From Dehalococcoidia bacterium (GTDB lineage Bacteria > Chloroflexota > Dehalococcoidia > Tepidiformales > Tepidiformaceae): a stretch of 64,000 nt of DNA. Numbering within the stretch: the first letter of the stretch is position 1; each line of letters begins with the position of its first letter. The notes under the pieces are model-generated. The model was given only the letters and a program-made list of their open reading frames with translations. It made no database searches and had not been told where the DNA came from. Positions 52,501 to 59,433 of this stretch are shown one piece after another. The stretch is from the NCBI GenBank assembly GCA_003104995.1, contig PQAO01000021.1, positions 62,001 through 126,000 of the forward strand, written 5' to 3'. Made by a program: the position numbers and the translations under genes.

Positions 52501-53066
52501 AGGCCCATGTCCAGTATCTCCGCCTCAGTGGAGGCGCCGGCATTGCCGAGCGCCACGACCGTCGAGGCGAGGTTGTCGAAGTTCTCCTGCGACATCTGCG
52601 TGATGTTCGCCAGGCGCGCCAGGCCAGTGGCCCCTTGCTCTCCGGCGAGGTTGGTCGTCTCGCCAAGATCGGCCACGACACGGGTGAACTCGACGATGTT
52701 GGCCTTCTTGATTCCCAACTGGCCGGCCGACTCCGCGATCTTCGCGAGGTTCGTTGCCGAAGTTGGGATCTCCTTCGACATGTCCCGCAAGGCGGACCCG
52801 ATGGCGCCGATTTCCTGAGGCGTGCCGGTCACCGTCTTGCGGACACCCGCCATGGCGCTCTCCCAGCTGATCGCAGAGCCCACGGACGCGTCCCAAACGC
52901 CGCGGCTCGCCCGGAGGGCACCCTCGACGGCCAGCATCCCCGCGGCGAATCCGGCCCCCGTCTTCGCCGCGGAACCGAGAGACGTGTCCAGCCTGCGGAT
53001 GTCGGAGTCGGCACCCTTGGTGTCCGCGGTGATCTTCACGAGCAATGACGCGATGGTGGTGCTCAT
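49497..53066 (-). CDS. Tape measure protein (TP901 type)
   Basis: The 1189-residue protein sets tail length in long-tailed phages. The N-terminal TP901 core module includes MAGVRKTVTGTPQEIGAIGS, MSKEIPTSATNLAKIAESAGQLGI, NLAGEQGATGLARLANITQM and SVGIEAESGGTAISRVF. A hydrophobic region follows (about 390-470), then alanine- and glycine-rich helical repeats. The C-terminus has VVPARENRGYG. By the rule of about 1.5 angstrom per residue the tail would be about 160-180 nm. GAGG before the ATG at 53066 supports the start. The intact length argues against long decay of the element. Confidence 0.95.
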   Translation of the reverse strand: MSTTIASLLVKITADTKGADSDIRRLDTSLGSAAKTGAGFAAGMLAVEGALRASRGVWDASVGSAISWESAMAGVRKTVTGTPQEIGAIGSALRDMSKEIPTSATNLAKIAESAGQLGIKKANIVEFTRVVADLGETTNLAGEQGATGLARLANITQMSQENFDNLASTVVALGNAGASTEAEILDMGLRIAGAGHQVGLTEAQVLGFANALSSVGIEAESGGTAISRVFVEIDKAVADGGAQLEEFARVSGMSAAEYKAAWGADAAGATIAFIEGLSRVKGEGENVFRVLEGLELGEIRVRDALLRASGAGDLFRESLKLGNEAWRENTALTEEASKRYETTAAKIDIAKNSIVDAGRSVGEGFVPAIAKGAEGVTFFAEAMAAVPPSTTALTASTVALAVALPGAISLTKTLVSSMDGGIPTATKFALGIGAITVAADGLLSLTTGHGLMETLFGNPAQADAAASALARFTEQLRVAGPEVDRVAFAQDRLNQIVVETGGGFHEARMGIAGFSIDVPQAIDNIARLGNQLTGVNESAFDTIEASNELKEEIRLLAWEMVEGGASATQLRETYNSLPGPLREVFDDVTRVTGAVREQQLAMETAANVTDGWAGRIADAAGKAAAAMWAMSGATLQLQGPHLGKGPIEIAILNEQAQERIDALARGAGGGGAAAAAKSAAEEFAAAWAAEARSGSLAEAFGETGGSLMDAFAASMESPGSAARIPDIITRLVDEARELGVPNAKELGENLAAAIAAGLETGASGEVESALTALTEKAKEAGKLTVESFGTALASRAADRRLIDQIGSGGKSMMDALGKAIEEGGRTNIDKLADQVDSMVDKLADKAPEAQAAYLGTSLTEALTRAIESGGADAQSTLAATLANINTIMQGGAIDIRTGTVIAADAIRDLAKAFGTDGKTLVENIQVIVDSGLTGWLGMLDKIPESARTAITELLNVLERGVFDADNLAKRLAALTPGGGSGSGGSGAPGGDSSVPGASSAQVFPGETIAELVARVTGVDVFGGEGSVFDQNGRLMGASDIVSAVLSGKFVSDFLYDKYTTGPNPTAASDYTGYEVDAKGSPVFRPYVSPTQQSFDLYKAGQLPYDVYAKLVGLENPDGSHEMGLPYVPYDGYLAQLHKGERVVPARENRGYGTPIIIQAIDAQSVENWLRNGGAEQIWRAVRSEAGREW

Positions 53067-53097
53067 CTGGTGTCCTCTTCCTCATCGGGCCTCGAAG

Positions 53098-53654
53098 CTA
53101 GACCCTCTCGACGGTGGCACTCTGCGCGCCTTCCTCGGCTTGCTGCGCAATCCCGGAGCGCACGAGCCAGAGCCAGCGGGGAACCGCTTGGTCCGGTTCG
53201 TCCACTTCCCAGGGCGGGACCCCGAGATATCGCGCGAGGCGCAGCTTGCTGTACCACTTTGGGCGCTCCCCTAGTTCTCCACCGGAGAGGAGCCAGCGTC
53301 GGAGGTCTCGGACGACGTCGTCCCATCCTTCGCGGCTCCCATCGTAGGGAGACCGAAGTCGGCCCCCATTGCGTTGTCGATGGCGTTCAGGTCACGGAGG
53401 TCCAGTTGAGCGATCAGCTCCACCGACGGCGGCACCTGCTTCCCATCCTCGTCAACAACGTCCCACTCCGCGATCCAGACGGCGATCTTCCGGGCCCTGA
53501 CGTGGACGCCCGTCTCGTCGTCCTCGGGGGCGATCGCCGCGGACTCGCGAACGACTTCGTCGTTGAACGGCTTCCGCCGCATGCGCAGCTGGGCGCCGTT
53601 GTGCAGCGTCACTTCGATCCATGGCGCCGGCGCGAGCAAGTCGGTGATCTTCAC
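53098..53654 (-). CDS. Tail assembly chaperone, -1 frameshift product (gpG-GT type)
   Basis: The longer chaperone is read from the gpG-like start into the -1 frame and stops at 53098. The -1 frame encodes GWDDVVRDLRRWLLSG, PKWYSKLRLARYLGVPPWEV and WLWLVRSGIAQQAEEG, clearly protein-like with no start of its own. A run of five G (mRNA ATG-GGG-GCC, at 53367-53363) is the best slip site: the glycine tRNA on GGG can re-pair with GGG one base back. The arrangement directly before the tape measure gene is the classical one of lambda and most long-tailed phages. The fused product would be about 186 residues. Confidence 0.75.
53271..53654 (-). CDS. Tail assembly chaperone, zero-frame product (gpG type)
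   Basis: The 127-residue protein starts at the GTG at 53654 with AGGAGG five bases upstream, and begins VKITDLLAPAPWIEVTLHNG. RRKPFNDEVVRESAAIAPEDDETGVHVRARKIAVWIAEWDVVDEDG is typical of phage tail assembly chaperones of the gpG/T-like class. The last 25 residues are low in complexity (S, T, D, G). The longer frame extending to 54068 is a shadow. Confidence 0.8.
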   Translation of the reverse strand: MKITDLLAPAPWIEVTLHNGAQLRMRRKPFNDEVVRESAAIAPEDDETGVHVRARKIAVWIAEWDVVDEDGKQVPPSVELIAQLDLRDLNAIDNAMGADFGLPTMGAAKDGTTSSETSDAGSSPVEN

Positions 53655-53847
53655 GGGTTCCTCCTGGGGAACAGGTAGACGTTGACGTGACGGGGGCCAG
53701 GTTGGCCATGGTCCCCCTGGCGAGTTCCCGCATCTCGGCTTCGGATGGGTTGTAGTCCGGGCATGCTGACCCGGCTTCGAGCGGTCGAATGAGACGGTCG
53801 CCGAAATCCCGTTGCGGACCCTGGGCGAGGAGCTCCGAGAATTGCAC
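53452..53847 (-). CDS. Small tail-region gene, 3' end uncertain
   Basis: From the ATG at 53847 the first 50 residues look coding (MQFSELLAQGPQRDFGDRLI, DYNPSEAEMRELARGTMANLAP). After a run of five C or G near 53692 the frame becomes the shadow of the chaperone gene. In the -1 frame the same region reads RHVNVYLFPRRNP and stops in the GTGA overlap with the chaperone start, which would be the natural end. A one-base frame error, a natural slip, or a longer true overlap could explain it. Confidence 0.45.
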   Translation of the reverse strand: MQFSELLAQGPQRDFGDRLIRPLEAGSACPDYNPSEAEMRELARGTMANLAPVTSTSTCSPGGTREDHRLARAGAMDRSDAAQRRPAAHAAEAVQRRSRSRVRGDRPRGRRDGRPRQGPEDRRLDRGVGRC

Positions 53848-54969
53848 CTACAGCTCCCCTCGCCCGTCACTGATGCGGACGGGGCGGTCGCGCGGGTCAA
53901 CAACCATCGGCCCGCGTTCGATGGCCTGAGCGGCCCCACGTGCGGCCTGGGCGTCGCGGCCCGCGGGATTCTTGCGGAAGTCCGGCTCCCACAGATAGAC
54001 GCGGCTGCGCTGAACGTCGACCTTCCCGTCGCGCCAGACCAATTCGTATCGGAGCTCTTTGTGCTCATCGACCATGGCCGGGCCGCCGTGGCTCCTCAGG
54101 CGGGCAAGGGCTGGCCTCTCCGCCTCTCGGACGAAGTTCAAGCAATCGTCGGCCGTCGGCCCTAGGACCATCGGGTCAAGCTCGGCGAGGCGCTCCCACA
54201 GCTCTTCGGCGGTGACGAGAGTAATCGCCCCACTGTCCACCGGCTTTCGGGCTGCGATGCGGGCGGCTTCGGCGTCCAGCTCGGCCGCCTCGATCTGAAG
54301 GTACTCGCTCCGGGGGACGATCCGGGTGACGATTGCCGGCGCGCCGCCGCCGAGGCCGCCGACGACACGATCTCCGGGCTGACGCGCCGACGGCGCGTAG
54401 TCGCAGCCTTCGTGTTCCCGGAGCGCTTCCAGCATCTTGGCCGTCTTCGCGGCAATGGCCTTCGCCTCTTCGCGCTTTGCCCGGGCCTCTTCGCGCTTGA
54501 CCTCGGCCTCGGTGGCGAAGACGGCTCGAATGGCTATGACCCGGCGCTCCCGGGCGGCCGTCTCAGCGGCCTTCAGCGCATCGACGCGGCGCTCCAGGTC
54601 GCGATAGCGTTCGGCCGGCGCGCCGAAGTCACGCCCCGTCCCGTCGTCGCTGAGGAACAGGTCGAGGACGTCGTCACCGACCGTCGCATCGAGCGCGACC
54701 ATGTCCTTGAAGGCCGCGGAGAATTGCCAGGCGATCTGGACCTCCGCCTCCCTGAGGGCGGCTACCTGCTGCGCGGGCGGCGCGGCTGAGAATGGGTTTT
54801 TCAAAGGTTCCTCCATGTTGGTGGTGGCGCCGAAGAGCCACGTTTCGACGGTTGCGGCCGTCTCGATCGCCGCTATCTCGGCGAGGCTGTCTTCGGCGTG
54901 GGCCAGCGCCGCCCGCGATTCGGCAAGCGCGCGTTCGGCTTCGTCCTGCAGCCGGGCGGCGCGGTTCAT
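53848..54969 (-). CDS. Coiled-coil phage protein, unknown function
   Basis: The 373-residue protein is rich in A, E and R with long predicted helices: residues 1-40 (RLQDEAERALAESRAALAHAEDSLAEIAAIE split by breaks) and about 120-190 (YRDLERRVDALKAAETAARE; EAEVKREEARAKREEAKAIA). The C-terminal part (ELRYELVWRDGKVDVQRSRVYLWEPDF) is beta-like. It sits between the decoration protein and the tail genes, where head-tail joining proteins normally lie, but it resembles neither portal nor capsid. The start overlaps the DUF2190 gene by ATGA. Confidence 0.65.
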   Translation of the reverse strand: MNRAARLQDEAERALAESRAALAHAEDSLAEIAAIETAATVETWLFGATTNMEEPLKNPFSAAPPAQQVAALREAEVQIAWQFSAAFKDMVALDATVGDDVLDLFLSDDGTGRDFGAPAERYRDLERRVDALKAAETAARERRVIAIRAVFATEAEVKREEARAKREEAKAIAAKTAKMLEALREHEGCDYAPSARQPGDRVVGGLGGGAPAIVTRIVPRSEYLQIEAAELDAEAARIAARKPVDSGAITLVTAEELWERLAELDPMVLGPTADDCLNFVREAERPALARLRSHGGPAMVDEHKELRYELVWRDGKVDVQRSRVYLWEPDFRKNPAGRDAQAARGAAQAIERGPMVVDPRDRPVRISDGRGEL

Positions 54970-55319
54970 CGCGTCGCGACCGTAATCGTCGCAGTGGCCC
55001 CGGCGTCGACCGCTTCCATGGCGAACCCATAGAAGGTGCCCCCGGTCACTTTCTTGCTCAGCTTCGGAGTGTCGGCGTCGACGTAGTAGATCGAGTCCCC
55101 GGGCACCACGGCTGAATTGCCGCCGTCGTTTACGCCCTTGACCGACAGGTCGTAGGCGCCGCCGAAGTCAACCTCGGTGACGCCGTCCGCGCGTTCGTCC
55201 TTTTCCGCGACGCCCACGCGGTCCCCCCAGCGCACCGGGTCACCGGCCGCCGGGGTCGTGGGGTCGGACACGGTCACCGAGAGGTGACGGGAGTCTTGAA
55301 ACTTGCGGTTTGCAGCCAT
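54966..55319 (-). CDS. DUF2190-family capsid decoration protein
   Basis: The 117-residue beta-rich protein matches the DUF2190 capsid-cement family: RHLSVTVSDPTTPAAGDPV, RWGDRVGVAEKDE, VTEVDFGGAYDLSVKGV, VPGDSIYYVDADT, GTFYGFAMEAV. In phages it stabilises the capsid surface and is encoded next to the major capsid protein, which is absent here. GGAG precedes the ATG at 55319. Confidence 0.85.
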   Translation of the reverse strand: MAANRKFQDSRHLSVTVSDPTTPAAGDPVRWGDRVGVAEKDERADGVTEVDFGGAYDLSVKGVNDGGNSAVVPGDSIYYVDADTPKLSKKVTGGTFYGFAMEAVDAGATATITVATR

Positions 55320-55343
55320 GTGAGAGTTTCTCCGTTCCTGGTG

Positions 55344-55898
55344 CTAGTTGCGGCCCGCGATGAACGCCTTGGCCGATGCCTCCGAAAGGCCGAGGGCGCT
55401 CGCCAGGTCGCCGAGGCCTTCGTCGCGCGCGGATTCCTGGGCGACAAGCTTGCCGTCCAGCTTTTGGATCCAGCTCTTGCCGCAGCCATTCGACTTCGGG
55501 CAGGTGAAACCCTCAACGCTGAGGCTCCCAACGCGGGCCTCGTCCATCGCGGTGCCGCAGTCCGGGCACTTCGTGGTCTCCGCCTCGCGAAGGGTCCGCC
55601 GTTGCGCCTCGGTGAGAAGGTGGTCGCTGGCCTCCTGGCGAGGTACCACGGTGACGGCCATCATCCGGGTTGCCGGGCCGCCATCACGGCCTTGGAGGAA
55701 CGCGGCCTTGCCGGCGCCGGTGTAGCCGAGCGACTCGGCAACGGCCTCGAGGGCGGGTGTCCCCGGCGTGGCTGGCGTGCGCAACTGGCCGTCCCATCCT
55801 TTCAGGGTCCGGCTGGCGAAGAGCTGCGCGTCGGTCGCGTCGGCGGCTTCGAGGATGGCGAGCGGACGGCCGTCGTGGTTGCGGACTTCGTAGAGCAT
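55344..55898 (-). CDS. Zinc-ribbon protein, unknown phage function
   Basis: The 184-residue protein starts best at the ATG at 55898 (AAAGGA upstream); a TTG at 55961 would add 21 proline-rich residues. It begins LYEVRNHDGRPLAILEAADA and has a four-cysteine ribbon at KCPDCGTAMDE and FTCPKSNGCGKSWI. The C-terminus, LASALGLSEASAKAFIAGRN, is a short helical motif. It lies directly upstream of the decoration protein, in the place where a protease or capsid gene would be expected, but has no likeness to either. Confidence 0.6.
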   Translation of the reverse strand: MLYEVRNHDGRPLAILEAADATDAQLFASRTLKGWDGQLRTPATPGTPALEAVAESLGYTGAGKAAFLQGRDGGPATRMMAVTVVPRQEASDHLLTEAQRRTLREAETTKCPDCGTAMDEARVGSLSVEGFTCPKSNGCGKSWIQKLDGKLVAQESARDEGLGDLASALGLSEASAKAFIAGRN

Positions 55899-55957
55899 TG
55901 GGGTTGGTCCTTTCGGGTTGTCGGGGGGTGTCGGCTTGACGGGCTGGGAAGACTGGC

Positions 55958-56314
55958 TCAACGGGGCGGCACCTCCAACACGTCGGTGAAGAGCGCATCG
56001 GTGAGCGCCCGGCCGAGTGGGCCGAGCTCGGAGGAGGCCTTCGTGGCCATGGCGTCGCGGTACATCGCTCGCGCCATCTCGGACGCGGCCAGCGGCTTCG
56101 GTTTCTTCGAAGTCAAGGCCATGGCGGTCTCGACCATCGCGATGATGCGCTCGCCGGCGCGGACGGCCCGCGGATCGGCCGTGTGTTCCGGCGCCTCGGT
56201 GAGCGGCCCGTGCTGAGCCTCGAATTCGGCCGCCTTCGCTGCCACGAACAGCACCAGCGCGCGGCCGGCGGGGCTCAGGGTGTCAAAGAGTTCTTGGACC
56301 CGTTCAGGCTTCAC
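55958..56314 (-). CDS. Unknown helical protein
   Basis: The 118-residue protein starts at the GTG at 56314, with GGAGGG five bases upstream and a GTGA overlap with the preceding gene. It is helical (PERVQELFDTLSPAGRALVLFVAAKAAEFE; GERIIAMVETAMALT) and has no recognised domain. The longer frame upstream is a shadow. Confidence 0.6.
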   Translation of the reverse strand: MKPERVQELFDTLSPAGRALVLFVAAKAAEFEAQHGPLTEAPEHTADPRAVRAGERIIAMVETAMALTSKKPKPLAASEMARAMYRDAMATKASSELGPLGRALTDALFTDVLEVPPR

Positions 56315-56829
56315 GCTGCCCTCCTGTCTGACAACTCGGCGAAGCGGTCGGGCGCCAGGAAGCGGAACAGCTCGCGCTGAAATTCGCGCTGAGAGGCCTG
56401 CAGGCGGCCGATTTCCCGGGCCCAGCGGCGGCGATGCCGCCCGGGCGGACGCTCGCCGAGGGTGAGCTTGAGGCCGGCCACCTCGGCGCCTACGCGGTCG
56501 GCCGTGGCGCGAAGCCTGAGGATGCGGCGCCCGAGCCGGTCGGCCCGACGGGTTGCGTACGTAATGCCGTGGCAGGCGCGACACGCCGGGACCGCAGCGC
56601 CAGGCGGGAGGTAGAGCGCGTGCGCTCGGCGCTCGCAGCTGGGGCAGACGAGCCAAACGCAGACGCCGAAGCCGAACCGGCCGAGTTCCGCCCTGACCAT
56701 CGTGTTTCCGCCCCACTCGAAGTCGCCCGGGCCAACGTCCGAACCGCGCAGGACCTGGCAGTCGGCGGCCGTGAGGCGGGTCCGCGGGCGGCCGCGGCGA
56801 CTTTCCGAAATCCGTGGCGAATCGTTCAC
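56311..56829 (-). CDS. Zinc-finger phage protein, unknown function
   Basis: The 172-residue protein starts at the GTG at 56829 (GAGGGT upstream, GTGA overlap with the upstream gene). The basic N-terminus SPRISESRRGRPRTRLTAAD is followed by a metal site in CVWLVCPSCERRAHALYL and PACRACHGITYATRRADRLG, then a basic helical tail. This CxxC...CxxC arrangement with an ITYATR-like segment recurs in small phage proteins thought to bind nucleic acid; no function is established. Confidence 0.65.
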   Translation of the reverse strand: MNDSPRISESRRGRPRTRLTAADCQVLRGSDVGPGDFEWGGNTMVRAELGRFGFGVCVWLVCPSCERRAHALYLPPGAAVPACRACHGITYATRRADRLGRRILRLRATADRVGAEVAGLKLTLGERPPGRHRRRWAREIGRLQASQREFQRELFRFLAPDRFAELSDRRAA

Positions 56830-57104
56830 GCAGGTACCCTCGTTTCGGCCTTCGCGTCGCGGCGGAGCTTCCGGACTTCGCCCGCCATTTCGTTGAAATC
56901 GTCGTGGGCCTTCAGGGTGTCCGCGCGGACCCACGCCAGGCGCGCTTCTTGCTCGGCGATCGCGGTGTATGCCCGGGGGTCGGTGCGGCGGGCATCCCGG
57001 AGGTTGTTGAGGGCCGCGTTCATGGCCCGCCGGCTTTCGTCTCGCCGGGCACGGAGCGCGGCATAAGCCTCCTCTGCGGCTCGGAGCTGTTCATGAAGTC
57101 CCAA
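56826..57104 (-). CDS. Small coiled-coil protein
   Basis: The 92-residue protein is one long helix-rich chain (LHEQLRAAEEAYAALRARRD; YTAIAEQEARLAWVRADTL; FNEMAGEVRKLRRDAKA). It overlaps both neighbours, as expected for a phage early operon. No family is recognised. Confidence 0.55.
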   Translation of the reverse strand: MGLHEQLRAAEEAYAALRARRDESRRAMNAALNNLRDARRTDPRAYTAIAEQEARLAWVRADTLKAHDDFNEMAGEVRKLRRDAKAETRVPA

Positions 57105-57279
57105 CGGTTGCCTCCTCTTCTCGCCTGACGGTGGCCATCGCGTCCTCGAGGGTTTTCTCCTGTCCGGCTATCCGGCCGGCGGGGTCGATCAGGGCGAAGC
57201 AATCGCGACCGCGAGCGTCGATGCGCCATCCCGACCTCAGCGACTTCCAGCGACCGGCCCGGGTTTTCTCGAAGCTCAT
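57091..57279 (-). CDS. Small protein, unknown function
   Basis: The 62-residue protein MSFEKTRAGRWKSLRSGWRI followed by FALIDPAGRIAGQEKTLEDAMATVRRE has a short beta-alpha look. It lies three bases after the replication-type gene and overlaps the coiled-coil gene by 14 bases, which supports it as a member of the operon. Confidence 0.5.
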   Translation of the reverse strand: MSFEKTRAGRWKSLRSGWRIDARGRDCFALIDPAGRIAGQEKTLEDAMATVRREEEATVGTS

Positions 57280-57282
57280 CGG

Positions 57283-58011
57283 TTAACCGACCAGATCCGG
57301 CTGGCGCCCGGGATTCGGAGGCAAGGCGGCCTGCATGCGCGCTGGACGGTTTCCGGCTGGCTTCGGGATGGCGAGCCACTTGTCGAAGCCCACGACTTCA
57401 ACCTTCCATTTCGAGCTGAAGTCGTGCGACCGGTAGCGGTCGAGTTCGACATTCAGGTCCTTGTCGGGGTTGGCTTGGCGTCGCGCATCGAGCTGGGCCT
57501 CGGTGATCCAGATCGTGGGCTTCGTGCCTCGGGCTGTAGGTCCTGAGGGCTTCAAGGTCTGTTCGGGAGAAATCGAGTGCGGCACTCCAATCTTTGGTGT
57601 GGTCTGTGGGAGGTCTGTGGTCTTAAGAGAGGCCGTTGTCAGGGCTGATAAGGCGCCGTCGTCAGGGCTGGAAGACCCCTTATCAGGATTGACAACGGCG
57701 GCGTTGTCAGCATCGAGCGGGATGGTCCGTGCCAGGACGAAGTACTTGTTGACGTTCCCGTGAGCGAGTCCCATCGGTTCGGTTCGAATCAGACTCTTCC
57801 GCCGCAGCACGTCGATGGCCCGAGAGACAGCGGCGGCCGAGACCTGCGCCTTGCAGGCGATTTCCTCCCGGCTGTCGTAAAACCATCCGCGCTTTCCCGA
57901 CAGGAAATCGAGCACCGCGTAAACGCGAAGATCGTTCGCTGTGAGTTCGCGGTCGCAAATCACGTGAAGCGGCATCTTCGCCCATGGGGCTTCGATCTGG
58001 TCGGGGTTCAC
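57283..58011 (-). CDS. Winged-helix replication-initiator-like protein
   Basis: The 242-residue protein has an N-terminal winged helix: LHVICDRELTANDLRVYAVLDFLSG, FYDSREEIACKAQVSAAAVSRAIDVLRRKSLIRTEP, the layout of phage and plasmid replication proteins. A Ser/Pro/Thr-rich linker (about 105-165) separates it from a C-terminal region with SSKWKVEVVGFDKWL. The linker DNA (57600-57710) contains inverted and direct repeats that could be the replication origin, as in the lambda O gene. It overlaps the Spo11-like gene by ATGA. Confidence 0.7.
   Translation of the reverse strand: MNPDQIEAPWAKMPLHVICDRELTANDLRVYAVLDFLSGKRGWFYDSREEIACKAQVSAAAVSRAIDVLRRKSLIRTEPMGLAHGNVNKYFVLARTIPLDADNAAVVNPDKGSSSPDDGALSALTTASLKTTDLPQTTPKIGVPHSISPEQTLKPSGPTARGTKPTIWITEAQLDARRQANPDKDLNVELDRYRSHDFSSKWKVEVVGFDKWLAIPKPAGNRPARMQAALPPNPGRQPDLVG
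57601..57710. repeat. Repeat cluster inside the replication-type gene (candidate origin)
   Basis: Two 22-base arms, 57632-57653 (GCCGTTGTCAGGG...TGATAAGG) and 57678-57699 (CCTTATCA...TTGACAACGGC), are inverted copies with 19 of 22 matches. GTCAGGGCTG occurs directly at 57638-57647 and 57661-57670, another GTTGTCAG is at 57703-57710, and GGTCTGTGG occurs twice (57601-57609, 57612-57620). The cluster lies in the linker of a replication-type protein gene. Confidence 0.55.
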
Positions 58012-58958
58012 GACGCCCTCCGAGTTCTGGCGAAGGCGCGGAGAATCTCGCGTTCCGACTCTTCGGCTACGCGCGCAATTTCAAGTGCCCTCTTGGGCGC
58101 ATGTTCGGCGATGGCGCTATCGAGACGGGCGCGAAGCCTCGGCGGCTCGATAGCCTCCACCTCGATAGCCGGTCCGCTCCACGGGACCCGCTCGCCCGTC
58201 AATGCGTCGATGTAGTCATGCTTCTTCGGCGGCGTTCCGGTAAGGCCGAGGGTCGCGACATCCTCGGCCGTGCAGGCGAGTCGCGCGAAGGCGATATCGC
58301 GGCGGCCGGAGTGTTCCATCAGCTTCGCGTGAAGGTTGGTCTCAATCTCGTAGCCCGCGGGGTCGTGGTCGCCGACGTACAGAATGGTGAGTCTGCGCGG
58401 GTCCCCTTTGTAGTTCTGGGCGGCGGAGTAGGCGAACGAGTCCGAGGTCTGGCCTTTGATGGGATAGAGCGGAACGTCCCACTTCGACGTGACCGGGTAG
58501 AGCACGCCGGCAACGCTCTCGCTTTCGCACCAGACTTCGAGGAGCACCGGGGCGTTGCGCCACAGAGCGCGACGGTATGTCCGGGCCGTCTCTTCCAGCA
58601 GCTCTTCCACCGAGCCCCAGGTGCGGGGCTTTCGCATCCAACGGTTCGTGTCGACGATCCACGGCCACGGAATCCGCCCTGAGCGCCGCATTTCGAGGAT
58701 GGCCCGCTGGACCTTCACGTACCCGGTGTCGCGCTTCTCAACGAGCCCGCGGGCCGAGGCGGTGTAATAAGTAAACCGGATGCCTGTTGGCTGGTTCGCG
58801 CGGACGATTTCATAGATGCGGTCGTGTCGAGCCGCCATCTCTTCCGGGGTCGCCCGCTTGCCGGGAACCTTCATAATGCTCCCCATTACGGACCGTGCTA
58901 TGGGGCCTGCATCATAAGGGCGTTTCAAGTCTGCAGCGGCGGCCGCTTCGGCGCTCAC
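58008..58958 (-). CDS. Spo11/topoisomerase VI A-like protein (Mini-A type)
   Basis: The 316-residue protein has a helix-turn-helix-like N-terminal half with the tyrosine pair RFTYYTASARG (Y64, Y65), which sits where the Spo11/TopoVI-A R-x-x-Y-Y catalytic motif is found, and a Toprim domain: LLEVWCESESVAGVL (E145) and ILYVGDHDPAGYEI (D197, D199, D-P-x-G as in TopoVI-A). No B (GHKL ATPase) subunit gene is near, which matches the Mini-A proteins described from mobile elements. A nicking or recombination role is inferred. It starts at a GTG with a GTGA overlap. Confidence 0.7.
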   Translation of the reverse strand: MSAEAAAAADLKRPYDAGPIARSVMGSIMKVPGKRATPEEMAARHDRIYEIVRANQPTGIRFTYYTASARGLVEKRDTGYVKVQRAILEMRRSGRIPWPWIVDTNRWMRKPRTWGSVEELLEETARTYRRALWRNAPVLLEVWCESESVAGVLYPVTSKWDVPLYPIKGQTSDSFAYSAAQNYKGDPRRLTILYVGDHDPAGYEIETNLHAKLMEHSGRRDIAFARLACTAEDVATLGLTGTPPKKHDYIDALTGERVPWSGPAIEVEAIEPPRLRARLDSAIAEHAPKRALEIARVAEESEREILRAFARTRRAS

Positions 58959-59203
58959 TTCGCCACCGCCAGGGGGCGGGCGGGACCGCCGGGCACGCCC
59001 CGGATGGCGTCGACGGTCCCGCCCTGGGCGCCACCAGTTGCGCCGTCTGAATTTATGTCGCCACTGTTTAAAATGTGGGAACGGTAGCCCATAGGCGAGG
59101 ATCGAACCGTCGAAATCCGCTGCCAGGTCGCGAGCACCACTTCGCCAATGACGGCAAAGGCATCATCGTCGAAGGGTTCACGGCTGACGGCGGCGAGATT
59201 CAT
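58955..59203 (-). CDS. Small protein between excisionase and Spo11-like genes
   Basis: The 82-residue frame starts one base after the excisionase stop (TAG-ATG) and ends in a GTGA overlap with the next gene. It begins MNLAAVSREPFDDDAFAVIG; the second half is glycine-rich and low in structure. There is no ribosome-binding site of note, so expression would depend on coupling. The spacing is its main support. Confidence 0.45.
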   Translation of the reverse strand: MNLAAVSREPFDDDAFAVIGEVVLATWQRISTVRSSPMGYRSHILNSGDINSDGATGGAQGGTVDAIRGVPGGPARPLAVAK

Positions 59204-59407
59204 CTAGACGCTCACGCCCTGGCGTTCGAGATAAAGCCGAAGTTCTTCCTCTGCCACCCGGACGGAGCCGCCGATGCGGATGGCGCGAAACTCCCCGGCC
59301 TTGACCAGCCTCTGCACCGACTTCCGGGACACGCCGAGGCGCTCCGCAACCTCGCCATACGAAAGTGCCCGGAAGTCGAGTGGCGCGCCGGTCGTTTCTG
59401 TCTCCAT
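59204..59407 (-). CDS. Excisionase-family helix-turn-helix protein
   Basis: The 67-residue protein contains LSYGEVAERLGVSRKSVQRLVKAGEFRAIRIGGSVRVAEEELRLYLERQ, the excisionase/MerR-type DNA-binding domain (helix-turn-helix and wing). In this position, divergent from the recombinase unit, it could be the recombination directionality factor of the serine recombinase, a repressor, or both. It is the first gene of the long minus-strand set. Confidence 0.8.
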   Translation of the reverse strand: METETTGAPLDFRALSYGEVAERLGVSRKSVQRLVKAGEFRAIRIGGSVRVAEEELRLYLERQGVSV

Positions 59408-59433
59408 TGTCCTTGCCTGAGCCCCGATGGCCG

